Assembly: GCF_008831285.2 (NCBI RefSeq)
Contig: NW_022204507.1
Coordinates: 2,898,814-2,962,813 of the forward strand
Direction: 5' to 3'
DNA from: Nymphaea colorata
Taxonomy: Eukaryota; Streptophyta; Magnoliopsida; Nymphaeales; Nymphaeaceae
DNA length: 64,000 nucleotides
Shown here piece after piece: positions 21,473 through 33,589 of this stretch. Below the pieces are notes generated by a model. That model had not been told where the DNA came from, made no database searches, and worked only from the letters and a program-made list of their open reading frames with translations. Numbering within the stretch: the stretch's first letter is position 1; each line of letters begins with the position of its first letter. The translations under genes and the position numbers were made by a program.

Positions 21473-22759
21473 TCCCCGCAATCCTCCATCTTGGGGGAAC
21501 CAACCATAGAGGAACCTCTTGTGCTTCCTCACTTGAAAGTCTAAATTTTTTTCTTAGCTCTCTCTTTCCATTTCTCTCTTCTTCTCCAAACTTGGGAGCA
21601 AGCTTCTCCAAATTCAAATTCTTCAAAGGAGCACAAAGAGATCTCTTGGGGGTTCATTATCTTGGAGCTTCATCTTAGGCGTCTCCAAGATCATTCAAAA
21701 GGGAGGACTCATTTCTAATAGCATTCATATTAGAGGTATGTAATAATTCTCCATTTTCATTTCCTTATTTTCTCCTGCCACCTCGCCATGGCCGTACAAG
21801 AAAGCTCAAATGATTTCCTCTCCGGAGTCAAGAGCTACTCTTGAGTGCACCAGGAGTACGAGAAAGGAGAAATAAATTCCATTTCTTCATTTCTTTCAAA
21901 AATATGTTTGTTACATGCTTGTTATGTGCTGGAAATGTCCACGCATGATGTTCTAATTTTTTTCTTAGTTAATGAGCAAATGAACCAAGAGAATGAGTGA
22001 TTGGGTTGGGATTTTATTCATTCTTGTTTTGATTTTGAGGTTGGGGTTTGTCCAACCTTGGAAAGCCATTCACGAATATGCACATGTTAAGATGAATTTT
22101 CTCGTCAATCTCACGTTCAGTTTCTTTCTTAATCACCCGATTAGAACCCCAATCAGTGCATTATCATTTTCCATTTTGTGAGTACTTAATTTTCTTCCAT
22201 ACCCAATGGAGGAAGAAATCAATTTTCTTGTAATAGTTCTGGTTCTTATATTCACACATAAAAATATTTGGAATCATATTTTTCAATAGATTTTCAAAAC
22301 CAAATACTCTCTCTCTAATGCGGCCTTGCAGACAACTTTGACTCTTGCATGAGCCCAAGTTCCCCTTTGGCCTAGATCAAAAAATGAAGTTAGATATTTT
22401 CAAGTCATTTCTTGTTTTTAGTACTCAGGAAAATATATGCTATGCATGTATATACATGTTATATACGTATACATGCACATCAGTATCTTTCTTTGCCTTT
22501 CTCTCTTAATGATTTAACATATTCTTTTACAAACCCTTGTATACGTATATATGAATATATATACATGTATTCCATTTTAAAATCTCTCTCTCTCTAAAAT
22601 CATCTTATCCTTTTTATTTCATTTAAACATCCTATTCACAAGCTTTCATATACATATCTATACGTATATATATACATATATATGTATATATATAAATATG
22701 CATATGAATATGTATCTCTCTTTCTTTTAAGTCTTTGATTTTGTGACTTTCAAGATCTA

Positions 22760-22798
<39 letters not shown>
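22760..22798. repeat. (CT)n(TA)n compound microsatellite
   Basis: About 10 CT units followed by about 8 TA units. It sits exactly where the right LTR copy carries about 350 bp of extra sequence. Confidence 0.9.
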
Positions 22799-23229
22799 TT
22801 ATTTTGTGATTAACCGAATTTGGGCAAAATCTCAAACCTATTAAAGTCTTAAGAGAATACTAAAATAACTTCAAAATGATTTCCTAAGTTTTCCAACTAG
22901 TATTTGTAAAGATTTTTCAATTTTATTTTTCTCCAAAATATTTTACATTCTCAAGTAATTCTTCAAGCACCCTTTCAAAGGTTTGGAACATCAAACTTTC
23001 AATATTTTTCTCAAACAGTACGCAACATTTAGAATGAAAAAGATGTTTAAGGCAAAACAAAATGCATCAAGGATAAGCATAGCCCTTGGATTGATTATTC
23101 TCGGTAAAGTTGTCAGGAACGGTCGATCCTCATACCGACTGGTGATTCTCTTTCTTTCTCATTTGAAATAAAACCTTATTTTTCTGGTGCACTTCAAAAA
23201 CTAAAACAAAAATTGGGGATGCGAACAGA

Positions 23230-23247
23230 TGGTGACCGTGATGGGAC
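23230..23247 (+). other. Primer binding site candidate (tRNA-Arg type)
   Basis: TGGTGACCGTGATGGGAC begins about 35 bp after the left LTR. It matches the tRNA-Arg-complementary site of Tat/Ogre elements at roughly two thirds of positions, which is weak but in the right place. Confidence 0.4.
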
Positions 23248-24120
23248 CCGTCATTGTTTGGCTATGATTATTGTTGATGCATTTTTTTTCCACAAACTTG
23301 AACATCTCATATATTGCTGATGATAAAGCATGTTCCCTTCTTTGGCCTTGACCTCATCGGCATTTCATTACATTGCTTGATGATTATGTTCCTCTGTTAC
23401 ATGTAAGACTAATTGAAGTGGATCAATCATATTCACATACATCTAAGATCAAATACAACCCTCCTCAATTTAAGAACTGATTGAAGAGAATGTTTGTTCT
23501 TCTTCTTATTTTAATCATTACCTTAGGCAACATTGTATTAGAGACAACCGATTTTACATGTTTGCTCATATTTCAAAAATTCTCAATACCTATTTGTCCC
23601 GGTCATCATGTTGTCAGACTTGGTCTTAGGTGGTCGCACAAGACTAAGCCTTACAACTAGGCCACACATTGGGCGGAAATGCCCATTTGTTAGTATCATG
23701 AGTGGTAATTTTTCGTATATCGATGAGTGTCCAAGAAGAAGTGAATAAACCTTACCCCTAGTTCCCAAATGGAGGATTTTATGTTTGTACTAAGCCTCTT
23801 GGTTAAGGTATATTGACATATCTTATATGGAATAATCATAATTGATTAAACCAAAGTCAATTAGAGTCCTACGCTCCTTTTCCAAATATATGCATGATAA
23901 AAGTGACTTTCGAAAATGTTGGATGTTTATCATTATATGATGAATGCATGCATATCTTCATACAATCTTTGGTTAATTTAATATTGTTACTCTCCATCTT
24001 CCACATCTAAATCATTGTCTCCTTTGATCATCTCTACGTAGTCACCAACTGGACTACTCCATATGCTCATGCTTTAACCATACTATCTAGGGCACTGAAT
24101 TTTTCAAATATTGTCATTCA
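23248..24120. other. Internal non-coding part of the element, 5' side
   Basis: No gag or pol similarity in any frame that I can read. AT-rich. Confidence 0.5.
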
Positions 24121-24164
24121 GAAAATTTATTTTTTTAGAATTACTTCAAGATCTACATTTTTTT

Positions 24165-25300
24165 ATATCTTGTCAATCTCTCATTTATTCATTTGTAAAA
24201 CCTTTAATTAAATTTGATAGCCACCTATTGGCTTAATTACCAACCTTGCTTGACTTAGGTCGTGCATTCTTTTTCCGTCGCTTATATCTAGCCAAATAAT
24301 TTTCTATCCTCAATACCCATAGGGTGTCTTTCTTCTCATTTTACTACTTCCATAATTTCATTGGGTCATCAATTATTCGTTTGCAAGCCTGCTTTTTTTA
24401 GAATTGCTTTCAAATTTACATTTACTAAATCTTGTCAATTACCTATTTATTAATTTGTCTGACCTCCTATTCTTGAACATGATAGTCATCTATTGGCTCA
24501 ATTACCAAACTTTGCTTGACTAAGGTCATGCATTCTTTTTCCATCATTTACATTTAACCAAATAATTTCCTAATGTCAACACCCATAGTATATCTATCTC
24601 CCTATTTTATTACTTTTCTTGGGTAATCATTTATTCCAAATTTAATACCAATCATTGCTTTACTCAACTATACTCTATTTTCAATCATTGAACATGTGAT
24701 TTTAACTTATTGGATTTACATGAATCAAGCATTATGCATTTATTATACTCTGCCTGAGGTCCAATCCTTTCAAAGCTAGGATTATTCACAAGTGATAAAT
24801 TGCTCATAATGTTCTCTATTTTCCTATATTGATATTGCGATATGAAAATCACTATTTATTCATGATGTTTCTACAATAAATTTCTTTCATACAAGTTTTG
24901 TCCCAATTAATTGTCAAAATTCTTTGATATTCAAGCCCATATAAATGATATTACCTTTCACCTTCACATATCAATTTTCTTTATATAATTTGGTCCATGC
25001 ATTCATTTTATTGAGGCAACTTCCTTTGCCTCAATCTCAATCTGTGATCGACAAGTGCTTGACTTAGGTCATGCATTCCATTTTTCCCTCATTTATGTTT
25101 AGCCAAGTAATTTTCTAGCTTCAATACCTATAGAGTGTTTCCTCCCTATTTTACTACTTCCATGATTTTATTGGGTCATCATTTATTCTAAGTTGATTAC
25201 CAACCTTTGATTTGCTCTGATATATTCTATTTTCAATCGTCAAACATCTAATTTTGACTTACTCACCCTATTAAGTCTATATTTTCCTAAATCAAACCTC
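24165..25300 (+). repeat. Tandem repeat, ~266 bp period, 3-4 diverged copies
   Basis: The block TTGACTTAGGTCGTGCATTC ... GCCAAATAATTTTCTA ... CCTATTTTACTACTTCCAT ... TTGGGTCATC recurs at about 24248, 24514 and 25057. The second interval (543 bp) is about twice the first (266 bp), so one unit in between has decayed. It lies inside the LTR element. Confidence 0.7.
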
Positions 25301-26190
25301 ATATATTTATACTCTGCTTAAAATTTAATCATTTGAAAACTAAGGCTCTCCATTTTCCTACACTATCAATTTGATATCTCGCTATGAGAATCATCATCTA
25401 ACAATCATATTCTTATAACAAATTTCTTTCCTACAAGCTTTGTCTTAATTTCTTGTCATTAAAGACAAAACATAAATTCTTTCATACCTAAGCTCATATA
25501 TATGTTATTACCTTGCACACTCATTTTTCTGTTAGCAGAAAATATATCAATTTCCTTCCTATAATTTTGTCCACACCTTCTTTCCAATGGGGCATTTTAT
25601 ATTATTTTTGCTTCAATCCAGGTATCAACCTTCAATCTTATACCCAGTACATTCATGCATTCTATTTTGAATCAGATTATATCCATTACCACTCAAGACA
25701 ATTGCTAATACTGGTACGTTTTTTTATTATGAATATTTCGAGGCATTTCTAAATTGCTTTTATGACATATATTTTTATTTCACAAATCACATCTTGTCTA
25801 TAAAAATAAAGGGGGATTGTATCCCAATAAAATCAACTCAGTTGCTAAGCTAAATTTGATTAAGTGCAACCCGGCCACTTGGTTCGAAGCATTCTAAAGC
25901 TATCTCAATGTGGTCACCAGGAAGGAAACCTTATGAAACAAGCGCAACTTGGTCATTTGGCTAAGGGCTTTTCAAAGCAAGCACAACCCAAGCACTAGTT
26001 TGGGGAATTTTTTTAAACAAGTTCAAAATCCTGCCTTTGGTGAAAACAAAAACTTCACCATAGGACACTCGAGGTGATAGAAGTCTTCTTATCACAACCA
26101 ATGTTGGAGCAATAGGCTTTCATTTCTTGTTTCAAAAAAGGTGTTGGAGCTGATGATGGTTCTTTCCGGCATTGCCACTTTTTATCGAGC
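25301..26190. other. Internal non-coding part of the element, 3' side
   Basis: No domain. The last part (25850-26150) has repeated CAACCCGG, CGCAACTTGG and GCACAACC words, which may be a decayed extension of the minisatellite that follows. Confidence 0.45.
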
Positions 26191-26490
26191 AACCCATTCA
26201 TGAAAGGGGTAAAATCTGAAATTATGGACAAAAGAGTAACTCACACAGGTAAAGGGGTTAAACCTACAATCCAAGTCAAAACAACTCACGCAGGTAAAAG
26301 GGTTAAACCTTTAATGCAAGCCAAAGCAACACACACAGGTAAGGGAATAAACTAAAGATGCAAGTTAGGGCAACCCATTCAAGGGGGTTAAACCTCAATT
26401 CGTTATCGGCAAACCCACGCAGACAAGGGGTTAAACCTGCAACATAAGCTCAAACAACCCATTCAGGTAAAGGGTTAAAACCTGAAATGG
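26191..26490 (+). repeat. Minisatellite, ~44 bp period, 7 copies
   Basis: The unit AACCCACNCAGGTAAAGGGG-TTAAACCTGCAAT, with variants, starts at 26191, 26238, 26283, 26328, 26372, 26412 and 26456. The intervals are 40-47 bp. It is in the 3' internal region of the element, about 320 bp before the right LTR. Confidence 0.9.
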
Positions 26491-26806
26491 AGTTCCAACA
26501 TTTTTAATCTTTTTAGCTAAAATTTTCATCACTCAAAATTTGGGCTGCTTATCTTTCCCACTAAGCACGGCAAATGCTGGCTTAGTAGCAAAAAGAGGCT
26601 TCTATTATCACACCAAATTTTTCAAAATAAGACTAGTATTTTATTATTTGGATTTCAATTTCAGACCCAAAACAAAGTTAATTTTTAAACCCAAGTCTAC
26701 ATCCAAATCAAGCATTTCGAACTTGAAATCCAAAATCAAGTTCAAAATGACAAAGTTTGGTGCTATGAGCACTGCACGTGCATGCACAAACCTTTTCTTT
26801 GTTTTA

Positions 26807-29580
26807 TGTTTTGCTCTCACGTCGAAATGTATTTTTGAAGCTTAACCCACTTAGGAGAACACGTTGGTGGTCAATTGAATCGAATCTAGATTCAAAACGA
26901 ACTCGGAAATGGGGTCAGTCAATCATTTTTAACAAAACCTTTTTTTACACTTTCTAAATAAAAATATATGCTTATATTTTATGCTTCTTACATAAACAAC
27001 ATTTACCTATTTATGCACTTTTTTCGATTTGATTTGATCTGATTTTGTTTTATTTTGTTTTTTTTTTAAGGGGGAAGCATGCGCCGACGCGCACGAACGC
27101 GCTGCACGGCCGCGCAAATGTGCGCTGTGCGTGAGCGAGCCATCACGTGTGAGTGCTCGCACAAACAAGCACCATGCGCGATGCGCTTGGCAGCATGACG
27201 CGCGCGACAGTGCATCTTGCGCTGCCGTGCAATGTGCACTATTGCACACTATGCACTGCGCGCCAGGCCCTCGCCTGGTGCGCCGAGCCCTCTATTTTTG
27301 TGAAAAAAACCACCCCTTGGGGGGTGGCTTTGGCACTTTTTGGGTGGGCAATAGCCCTGCCCACACCCCAAATGGGTGTTTGCAGGGTTAATGGGCAATC
27401 CCATTTAGTCAAAGCCCATTTTTAGAAATCATTAAAAAATACTTGAAATTCACATGAAATTCTTGTTAAATTCAGCAAAATTCAAATTCTGAATTTTAGC
27501 TCCAAAATACTCTATAAATACCCCCACAATCCTTCCCCTTAGGGGGAGCCAACCATGGAGCAACCTCTTGTGCTTCCTCACTTGGAAGTCTAATCTTTTT
27601 TTTAGCCCTCTTTTTCCACTTCACTCTTCCTCTCCAACCTTGGAAGCAAACTTGTCCAAATTCAAATTCTTCAAAGGAGCACAAAGAGATCTCTTGAGGG
27701 TTCATCATCTTGGAGCTTCATCTTAGGCGACTCCAAGATCATTCAAAAGAGAGGACTCATTTCTAATAGCATTCATATTAGAGGTATGTAATAATTCTCT
27801 TTTTTCATTTCCTTATTTTCTCCTGCCACCTCCCCATGGCCGTGCAAGAAAGCTCAAATGATTTCCTCTCTGGAGTCAATAGCTACTCTTGAGTGCACCA
27901 GGGGTATGAGAAAGGTGAAATAAATTCCATTTCTTCATTTCTTTCCAAAAACATGCTTGTTGTGTGCCAGAAATGTTCATGCATGATGTCCTAATTTTTT
28001 TTTTAGTTAATGAGCAAATGAATGGAGGGAATGAGTGCTTGGGTTGGGATTTTATTCATTCTTATGTTGATTTTGAGGTTGGGGTTTGTCCAACCTGGGA
28101 AAGCCATTCACGAATATGCACATGTTAATATGCATTTTCATGTCAATCTCACGTTTAGTTTCTATCTTAATCACTCGATTAGAACCCCAATGAGTGCTTC
28201 GTCATTTTCCATTTTGTGAGTACTTATTTTTCTTCCATACCCAATGGTGGGAGAAATCAATTTTCCTGTAATAGTTGTGGTTCTTATATTCACACATAAA
28301 AATATTTGGAATCATATTTTTCAAAAGATTTTCAAAACCAAATACTCTCTCTCTAATGCGGCCTTGGAGACATAGCTTAGACTCTTGCGTGAGCCCAAGT
28401 TCTCCTCTGGCCTACATAAAAAGATGAAGTTGGATATTTTCAAGTCATTTCTTGTTTTTAATATTCATGAAGATATATACTATGCGTATATACATGTTCT
28501 ATATATATACGTGCACATGAGTATCTTTCTTCATCTTTCTCTCTTTATGATTTCACATATTCTTTTACAAACTCTTGTATATGTATATATGAATATATAT
28601 ACATGTATTCCATTTTAAAATCTCTCTGTCTCTGTTTCTAAAATCATCTTCTCCTCTTTATTTGATTTAAGTGTCCTATTCACAAGCTTTCATATACATA
28701 TCTATACATATATATATAAATATATATGTATATATATAAATATGCATATGAATATGTATCTCTTTTTCTTTTAAATCTTTGATTTTGTGACTTTCAAGTT
28801 CTATTTCTCTCTCTCTTTCTCTACATTTTTTTGGTGATCATGTCTTTTCCATTCTTTTGAACAATTTTCTTTTCGAGATCTTTTTATTGACCGACTTCAC
28901 CAAGACCAAAACTCAACTAATGACCCAATATTAGAATCATGCTTGACGGTCTACAATCCCATTCCATTTTCAAAACCTTTTCTCTTTTTATCCAGAAAAT
29001 ATTTATTACAAAATCTTAGATGTATGTCATGGTAGGAATGCTATTAGATGAATGTTATGGTAGGAATACTTTACTCTTTTCTAACCAAGGATCAATGCAT
29101 TTATGCATTCAATCTCACTTAATATCACTTACGATAACAAGCAGTACTCCAAAGAACTTAAGCAAGATAAGATGGAGCTCTAAATAGGTAGTAACCGAAT
29201 TAAGGAAAATCTCAAACCTACTTAAAGTAACACTAAAGTGACTTCAAAATAATTTCCTAAGCTTTTCAAATAATATTTATAACGATTTTCCAATTCTAGT
29301 TTTCGCCTAAATATTTTACATTCTCAAGTAATTCTTCAAACACTCTTTCAAAAGTTTGAAACATCAAACTTTCAATATTTTTCTTAAACACTACACTGTA
29401 TTTAGAATGAAAAAGATGTTTAAGGCAAAACGAAATGCATGAAGGAGAAGCATAGCCCTTGGATTGATTACCCTTGGTAAAGGTGTCGGCAAATGTTGAT
29501 CCTTGTACCGACGGGCGAGTAATTGCTTTAGCCAAATGGTTATCCATTTTAAATTTCATGTAACAATCATTTTCTTTGTC
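26807..29580 (+). repeat. Right long terminal repeat of the non-coding element
   Basis: A direct copy of 20729-23195. It starts near TGTTTTGCTCTCACGTCGAA and carries the same GC-rich patch (27070-27290), CCCACACCCCAAATGGGTG (27360-27378), the TATA motif (27508-27520) and the CT/TA-rich part (28480-28830). It has about 350 bp (28832-29185) missing from the left copy. Similarity resumes at GTAACCGAAT (29190) and fades around 29525-29580. Confidence 0.75.
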
Positions 29581-29870
29581 AGAAGATGCATCACTAAGGT
29601 TAACCGTGTCTTTTTTCTAAAACATATTCCATTCCCCTGAATATTAACGCCTACATAGTCCTACGATTTCCATACATGAAACTTTGTTCCTTCCAATAGC
29701 GCCACCCCTAGTGGCATTTTTTAATCTTAAGCATGGCAAAATTAACAAAATAAAATATCAAATATCCCGTCTATTAAAAGAGTTTTGATATAGCCAATTT
29801 TAATTCCCAAACATAAATTGATGGAAGCCAACCTGCTCTGCCAATGTTTAGATGTGGAACGACTGAAATT
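29581..29870. other. Spacer
   Basis: AT-rich, no feature recognised. It may include decayed 5' copia gag sequence (CCTGCTCTGCCAATGTTTAG at 29831). Confidence 0.4.
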
Positions 29871-29874
29871 AGTC

Positions 29875-30680
29875 CATAATATATTGAATGGTTGAGAAAG
29901 GATCAATTACTTTTGAGTTGGATTAAGTCCTCTCAAACTGAAGTAACACATGCCCAAATTATTCGTTTAAAAACCTCTCTAGAGGTTTGGACTGCTCTTA
30001 AGCAATCCTATACTGCTCAATCCAGGGCTCGAATAATGCAGTTAAAATCACAGTTTCAAGATTTAAAAAGTGTATGGATGTTTGTATAAACAAAGCAAAA
30101 GCTATCGCTCATCCACTAGCCATTGCATCCAAACCTGTTGATAAAGATGATCTTGTTCTTCAAATTCTTAGAGGATTACCAAGTAAATATCTTCCTTTTA
30201 AAGTCTGTATGGAAACTCGAAAGGACCCTGTCTCTTTGAATGAACTTCATGGGTTTCTTCTCATATAAGAAGCCAACTTAAAATAAGATGATTCTCAAAC
30301 TTTTGAATCTATTATGCCTACTGCGAATATTGTCTCAAAACAAGTTTACTATAAGCAAACGAACTATAGAGGTCGTGGTAGAAACAACTACCAATCTAGA
30401 GGAGAGTCTGAAAAAGTGAGCACTAGGAAGGTGATCGTCTTGTGTGCCAAATAGGTGGAAAAGTTGGTCATATTGCAAAGTTTTGTTGGTCATATACTAA
30501 CTTGCTTAAAGAAAAAGAGACAACGTCTTCTCAAGCATATCATGCAGTTTCATCTGGTACTCTGAATCAACACATTGGAGATGACAATTGGTATCCTAAC
30601 TCTGGTGCGACTCATCACATCACCAATAATATCAACAACTTGTTTGAAAGGATACCAAATGTTTTACAAAATTTATGAAT
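29875..30680 (+). pseudogene. Ty1/copia gag-protease fragment
   Basis: Codons from 29892 read WIKSSQTEVTHAQIIRLKTS and L-E-V-W-T-A-L-K-Q-S-Y, the UBN2-type copia gag. After a frameshift near 30070 come D-D-L-V-L-Q-I-L-R-G-L-P and N-E-L-H-G-F-L-L, then a Gly/Arg-rich RGRGRNN stretch. The zinc knuckle (30444-30485) reads C-Q-I-G-G-K-V-G-H-I-A-K-F-C, with its second Cys changed to Gly. The protease motif (30589-30620) reads W-Y-P-N-S-G-A-T-H-H-I-T, with the catalytic Asp changed to Asn (30598-30600). The fragment stops there; integrase, RT and RNase H are absent. There are no LTRs around it that I can see, so it is a truncated insertion. Confidence 0.85.
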
Positions 30681-31375
30681 TCCATTTCATTAACCATTCC
30701 ATTATAATGCTCTTGTGGTAAATAGAGGAAGCAGATCTTGTGACCTGGCAAATGACGTTGTTAACAAACTGTTTGAGCATCCCAACTGGCAGCTGTAGGT
30801 GAAGTTTAAAGCAAAAATGGCTTGACATACATAGCAAGTTGGATTCAACCCATAAAAAGAAAAGCACAGCAACAGAAAAGGAATGTTAATTCACCAGAGT
30901 AGTGGCCGAGTTTAGACTACATCATGGTGGTGGCAATTTTGCGTTAGCCTTTGTTAAGGAGTCTTGACAGTAAATTTTTTATTTTTCCAGCCACACCACA
31001 AAAAAGCATATATTTATCGACACTAAAAAAAAACGTCAATAAAAGCATAGAAAACTGAATAATTTTACCGAGGTTTGCTTCTTATAATAATTGCATAATA
31101 AAAAGTTATGCCGTGTATATAAAGGAAAGAAACAATGGGGCCAAGGCTCAGATCTTTGAAGCCATGCTTTATGCTACACTCGTATATTCATGAAGAGGGA
31201 ATTTCTACTGGCATATATGTTCTTCCCTCCTCATGATGCAATTGAGGATTGTACGTGTCAACCCCTTTTTGGACTTTGTAGACAAAGGAGGAGGGAAGCC
31301 GTGGCTCCTCAGGTGCCTGCACCTCTAAGGCCTCCTTCCTAAGGTATTCTTTTAGCAGTTCCGTCATCTTATGGC
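30681..31375. other. Spacer between two copia insertions
   Basis: No gene recognised. AT-rich, with a CT-rich patch near 31220-31340 just before the next LTR. Confidence 0.4.
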
Positions 31376-31895
31376 ACTATCAAAGACAATAGAGGCACCA
31401 ACAAAGGACTCCAGCCAGCCCGGACAATGGAAACAAAAATGATTGTAATGGTTACAAAATGAAGGAGGAAATCAGAGGACTCACAAAGGAAACTCCAGCC
31501 AGCCATAACGATGGAAACGGTAACAATTGTAATCATTACAATACCAAGAAGGAAACATCATCTGGCCAACCGTATGAAGACAGTAGTATAAAGACAATGG
31601 CTGGCTAGGCAGCCACTAACAAAATTACAAGAGACGACGATGCAGTTGTCAAACAGAGAGTTGCAACAACTAAACAGGGAAATAACAACTGTAAATTAGA
31701 TATTTTTCCTCTGTAAAGATAGATATAAATCTTGTAAATCAGGAAATGATGATGCATGTAATTCTATTATAAAAGAAGAAAGATCCAGACCTATCGTCAC
31801 TGAGAACAATAGCTGCCTTTGTGGACGTAGGTGTGAGTTTACACCAAACTACGTTAAAATTAGGCTTTCCTTCCTTGAATTTCTGCTTTTCTTCA
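31376..31895 (+). repeat. 5' LTR of the copia element
   Basis: It matches 35108-35639 throughout: AAAGACAATAGAGGCACCA near the start, AACTCCAGCCAGCC, GGAAATAACAACTGTAAATT, GATGATGCATGTAATTCT, and GGCTTTTCTTCA-type end. It carries a TATA-like CTATTATAAAAGAAG (about 31765-31779). The 5' end lacks a clear TG. The first of the internal 78 bp duplicate blocks is shortened here relative to the 3' LTR. Confidence 0.85.
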
Positions 31896-32860
31896 TGGTA
31901 TTAGAGCAGAACAACCATATGGCGCGAAGCAATTCTTCTTCAAGCATAGTGTCTTCCCCAAGCAAATATCCTTACCCATACAATCTGAACATTGCCAATT
32001 TCATGTCAATTAAGCTCAACCAAAACAATTTTCTACTATGGCGAACACAGATGACGGGGCTCATCGAAAGCCCGGATATGACTGGTTTTCTAAATGGAGA
32101 ATATCAGCTGCCTGCAAAGTTCCTCACCACCTCTGATGGAAGTACAGTCACGGAACTGAATCCTGACTATCTCACCTAGTGGAAGTCATATCGACTTCTT
32201 AGAGGATGGATCACTGGGACTCTTGCTGAGGAAATCTTTGGCATTATCATTGGACAACAAACTGCCATGGAGGTATGGACCACCCTAACTCAGCATTTTG
32301 CTAACAAGTCCATGGAACGAGAAATGTTTCTTATTCAAAAACTTCAAATGCATAAGAAAGGAAACTCGTCTGTTGATGAATATATCCACAGCTTTAAGAA
32401 AAATTCTGATGTGCTCACTGCCATTGGAAAGCTTATTTCAGACAAAACCAAAATTTTTTGGCTTCTCACCAGCCTTGAAAAAGATTATGAATCTTTCTGA
32501 AAAACCTTACTCACAACCATGTGGAAACCACCAGCACCCTCATATCTTGAGGTAGTCGCTCTTCTTCAAAATCATGAAACCATGAGGACATTAGAAGAAG
32601 ACTCTCCCAGCACCCACGTTGCATTTATCAGTCATCATCAACCAAATCAGAGAAAAAGGAGAGGCAAAAATCTTCAATTCCAAAGGACGAGGTTTTATGC
32701 AAGCTAGTCAAGGTGGCTCATGGAATTCAGACAACAAAAACAAAGACAACAACCATAACCAATCAGCCTAGGAAAAGGGTGTAATATTCCAAATATGCAG
32801 CAAGGGGAACCATAGCGATATCAACTGCTGGCATAGGTTCAATCAGGCGTTTCAATCACA
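31895..32860 (+). pseudogene. Copia gag (UBN2 type) and zinc knuckle
   Basis: The first frame (from about 31920) carries LNQNNFLLWRTQMTGLIES (the N-F/Y-x-x-W core of copia gag) and stops in place of Trp at 32177-32179. The next piece has M-E-V-W-T-T-L-T-Q-H-F, then S-S-V-D-E-Y-I-H-S-F-K-K. The knuckle at about 32790-32835 reads F-Q-I-C-S-K-G-N-H-S-D-I-N-C, so the first Cys of C-x2-C-x4-H-x4-C is Phe. At least three stops or frameshifts are present. Gag packages element RNA; this one is inactive. Confidence 0.85.
31896..31907 (+). other. Primer binding site of the copia element
   Basis: TGGTATTAGAGC directly follows the LTR end. It differs at one base from the plant initiator tRNA-Met site. 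Confidence 0.85.
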
Positions 32861-32891
32861 GAAGGTTCCAGAAGCTCTAGCTCTTTAAACA

Positions 32892-33287
32892 GTGTATGCT
32901 CTAGTTGTCAAATGGCAAAAATGTGCCATCTTCCTTTCTTACCAGTGGATGAGCATCGTGATAATTTTCGCGACATTTGGAACTAGATTCTTTCCATATC
33001 TAAGAGATTATGCTCTCTACAAACTTGAACCAAGATCTTTACCATGCGTATTTTTGGGATACAATAATACACACAAGGGATACAAATGTTTATATCCACC
33101 TATAAGAAAAATATATATATCCCAACATGTTGTCTTTGATGAAAGTATCTTTCCCTATAAACAGCCTGGAGCACGTTTTTCTTCTACATCATCTTGCAAA
33201 AACGGAGCAACATACAGTGACTGGATGGTGTTAGATCATTGTCAGATCTTTCCCAAGATGATAAAAAAGATGATTCATGCCAAGTGA
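32892..33287 (+). pseudogene. Copia integrase C-terminal fragment
   Basis: From about 32965 the frame reads F-G-T-R-F-F-P-Y-L-R-D-Y, then S-L-P-C-V-F-L-G-Y-N-N-T-H-K-G-Y-K-C-L and I-S-Q-H-V-V-F-D-E-S-I-F-P, the conserved tail of copia integrase. The expected F-G-C at the start is F-G-T. The HHCC and DDE core that should precede it is deleted. The frame then overlaps the variable linker before RT. Confidence 0.85.
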
Positions 33288-33589
33288 TCAATCATCATCA
33301 TCTCTTGCACAATGGATCATTAGACAATCGTTCAGTTCAAGAGGCACATGGAGGAGACAAAAACATTTCAGGACATGAAACACTTGGTAGTGACCATGAT
33401 CTACATGGTCAAGACGAAAGTGATCTGCCCTCACCAGCCAATAGTGATCAGTGCTCACCAGCCAATGAGGCACAAAGTCAACAGCCTGAAGGGAGATAGT
33501 TGATCCAAGAAAGTTCCAATATTCACTCCATGGTAACTCGGGCTAAGGCTGGTATCATAAAACGAAATCCTAAGTATCTTTTGGCATGA

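Larger units (their letters stand above)
20729..23195 (+). repeat. Left long terminal repeat of the non-coding element
   Basis: Alignable with 26807-29580 over almost its full length: GTATTTTTGAAGC near the start, a GC-rich stretch full of GCGC and GTGCGC words (21020-21240), GCAATAGCC with CCCACACCCCAAATGGGTG (21305-21340), ACTCTATAAATA (21461-21472), and a TATA/CT-rich part at 22430-22800. Short frames in 20950-21410 are shadows of the GC-rich patch. The right end is set near CTGGTGCA (23193). Confidence 0.75.
20729..29580 (+). mobile_element. Non-autonomous LTR element with long LTRs (LARD, Tat/Ogre-like)
   Basis: Two long direct repeats (20729-23195 and 26807-29580) flank about 3.6 kb of non-coding DNA. 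Just inside the left repeat, 23230-23247 reads TGGTGACCGTGATGGGAC, similar to the tRNA-Arg primer site of Tat/Ogre gypsy elements (TGGCGACTCCGCTGGGGA). The internal region has tandem repeats near its 3' side, as is common in the 3' untranslated part of Ogre-type elements. There is no gag or pol, so any movement would need enzymes from a partner. LTR divergence (many substitutions and a ~350 bp length difference) indicates an old insertion. Exact LTR ends and target-site duplications were not resolved by eye. Confidence 0.65.

Noticed and set aside
27007-27425. Overlapping frames in the right LTR
   Set aside because: Same GC-rich patch; frames are not preserved between the two LTRs.
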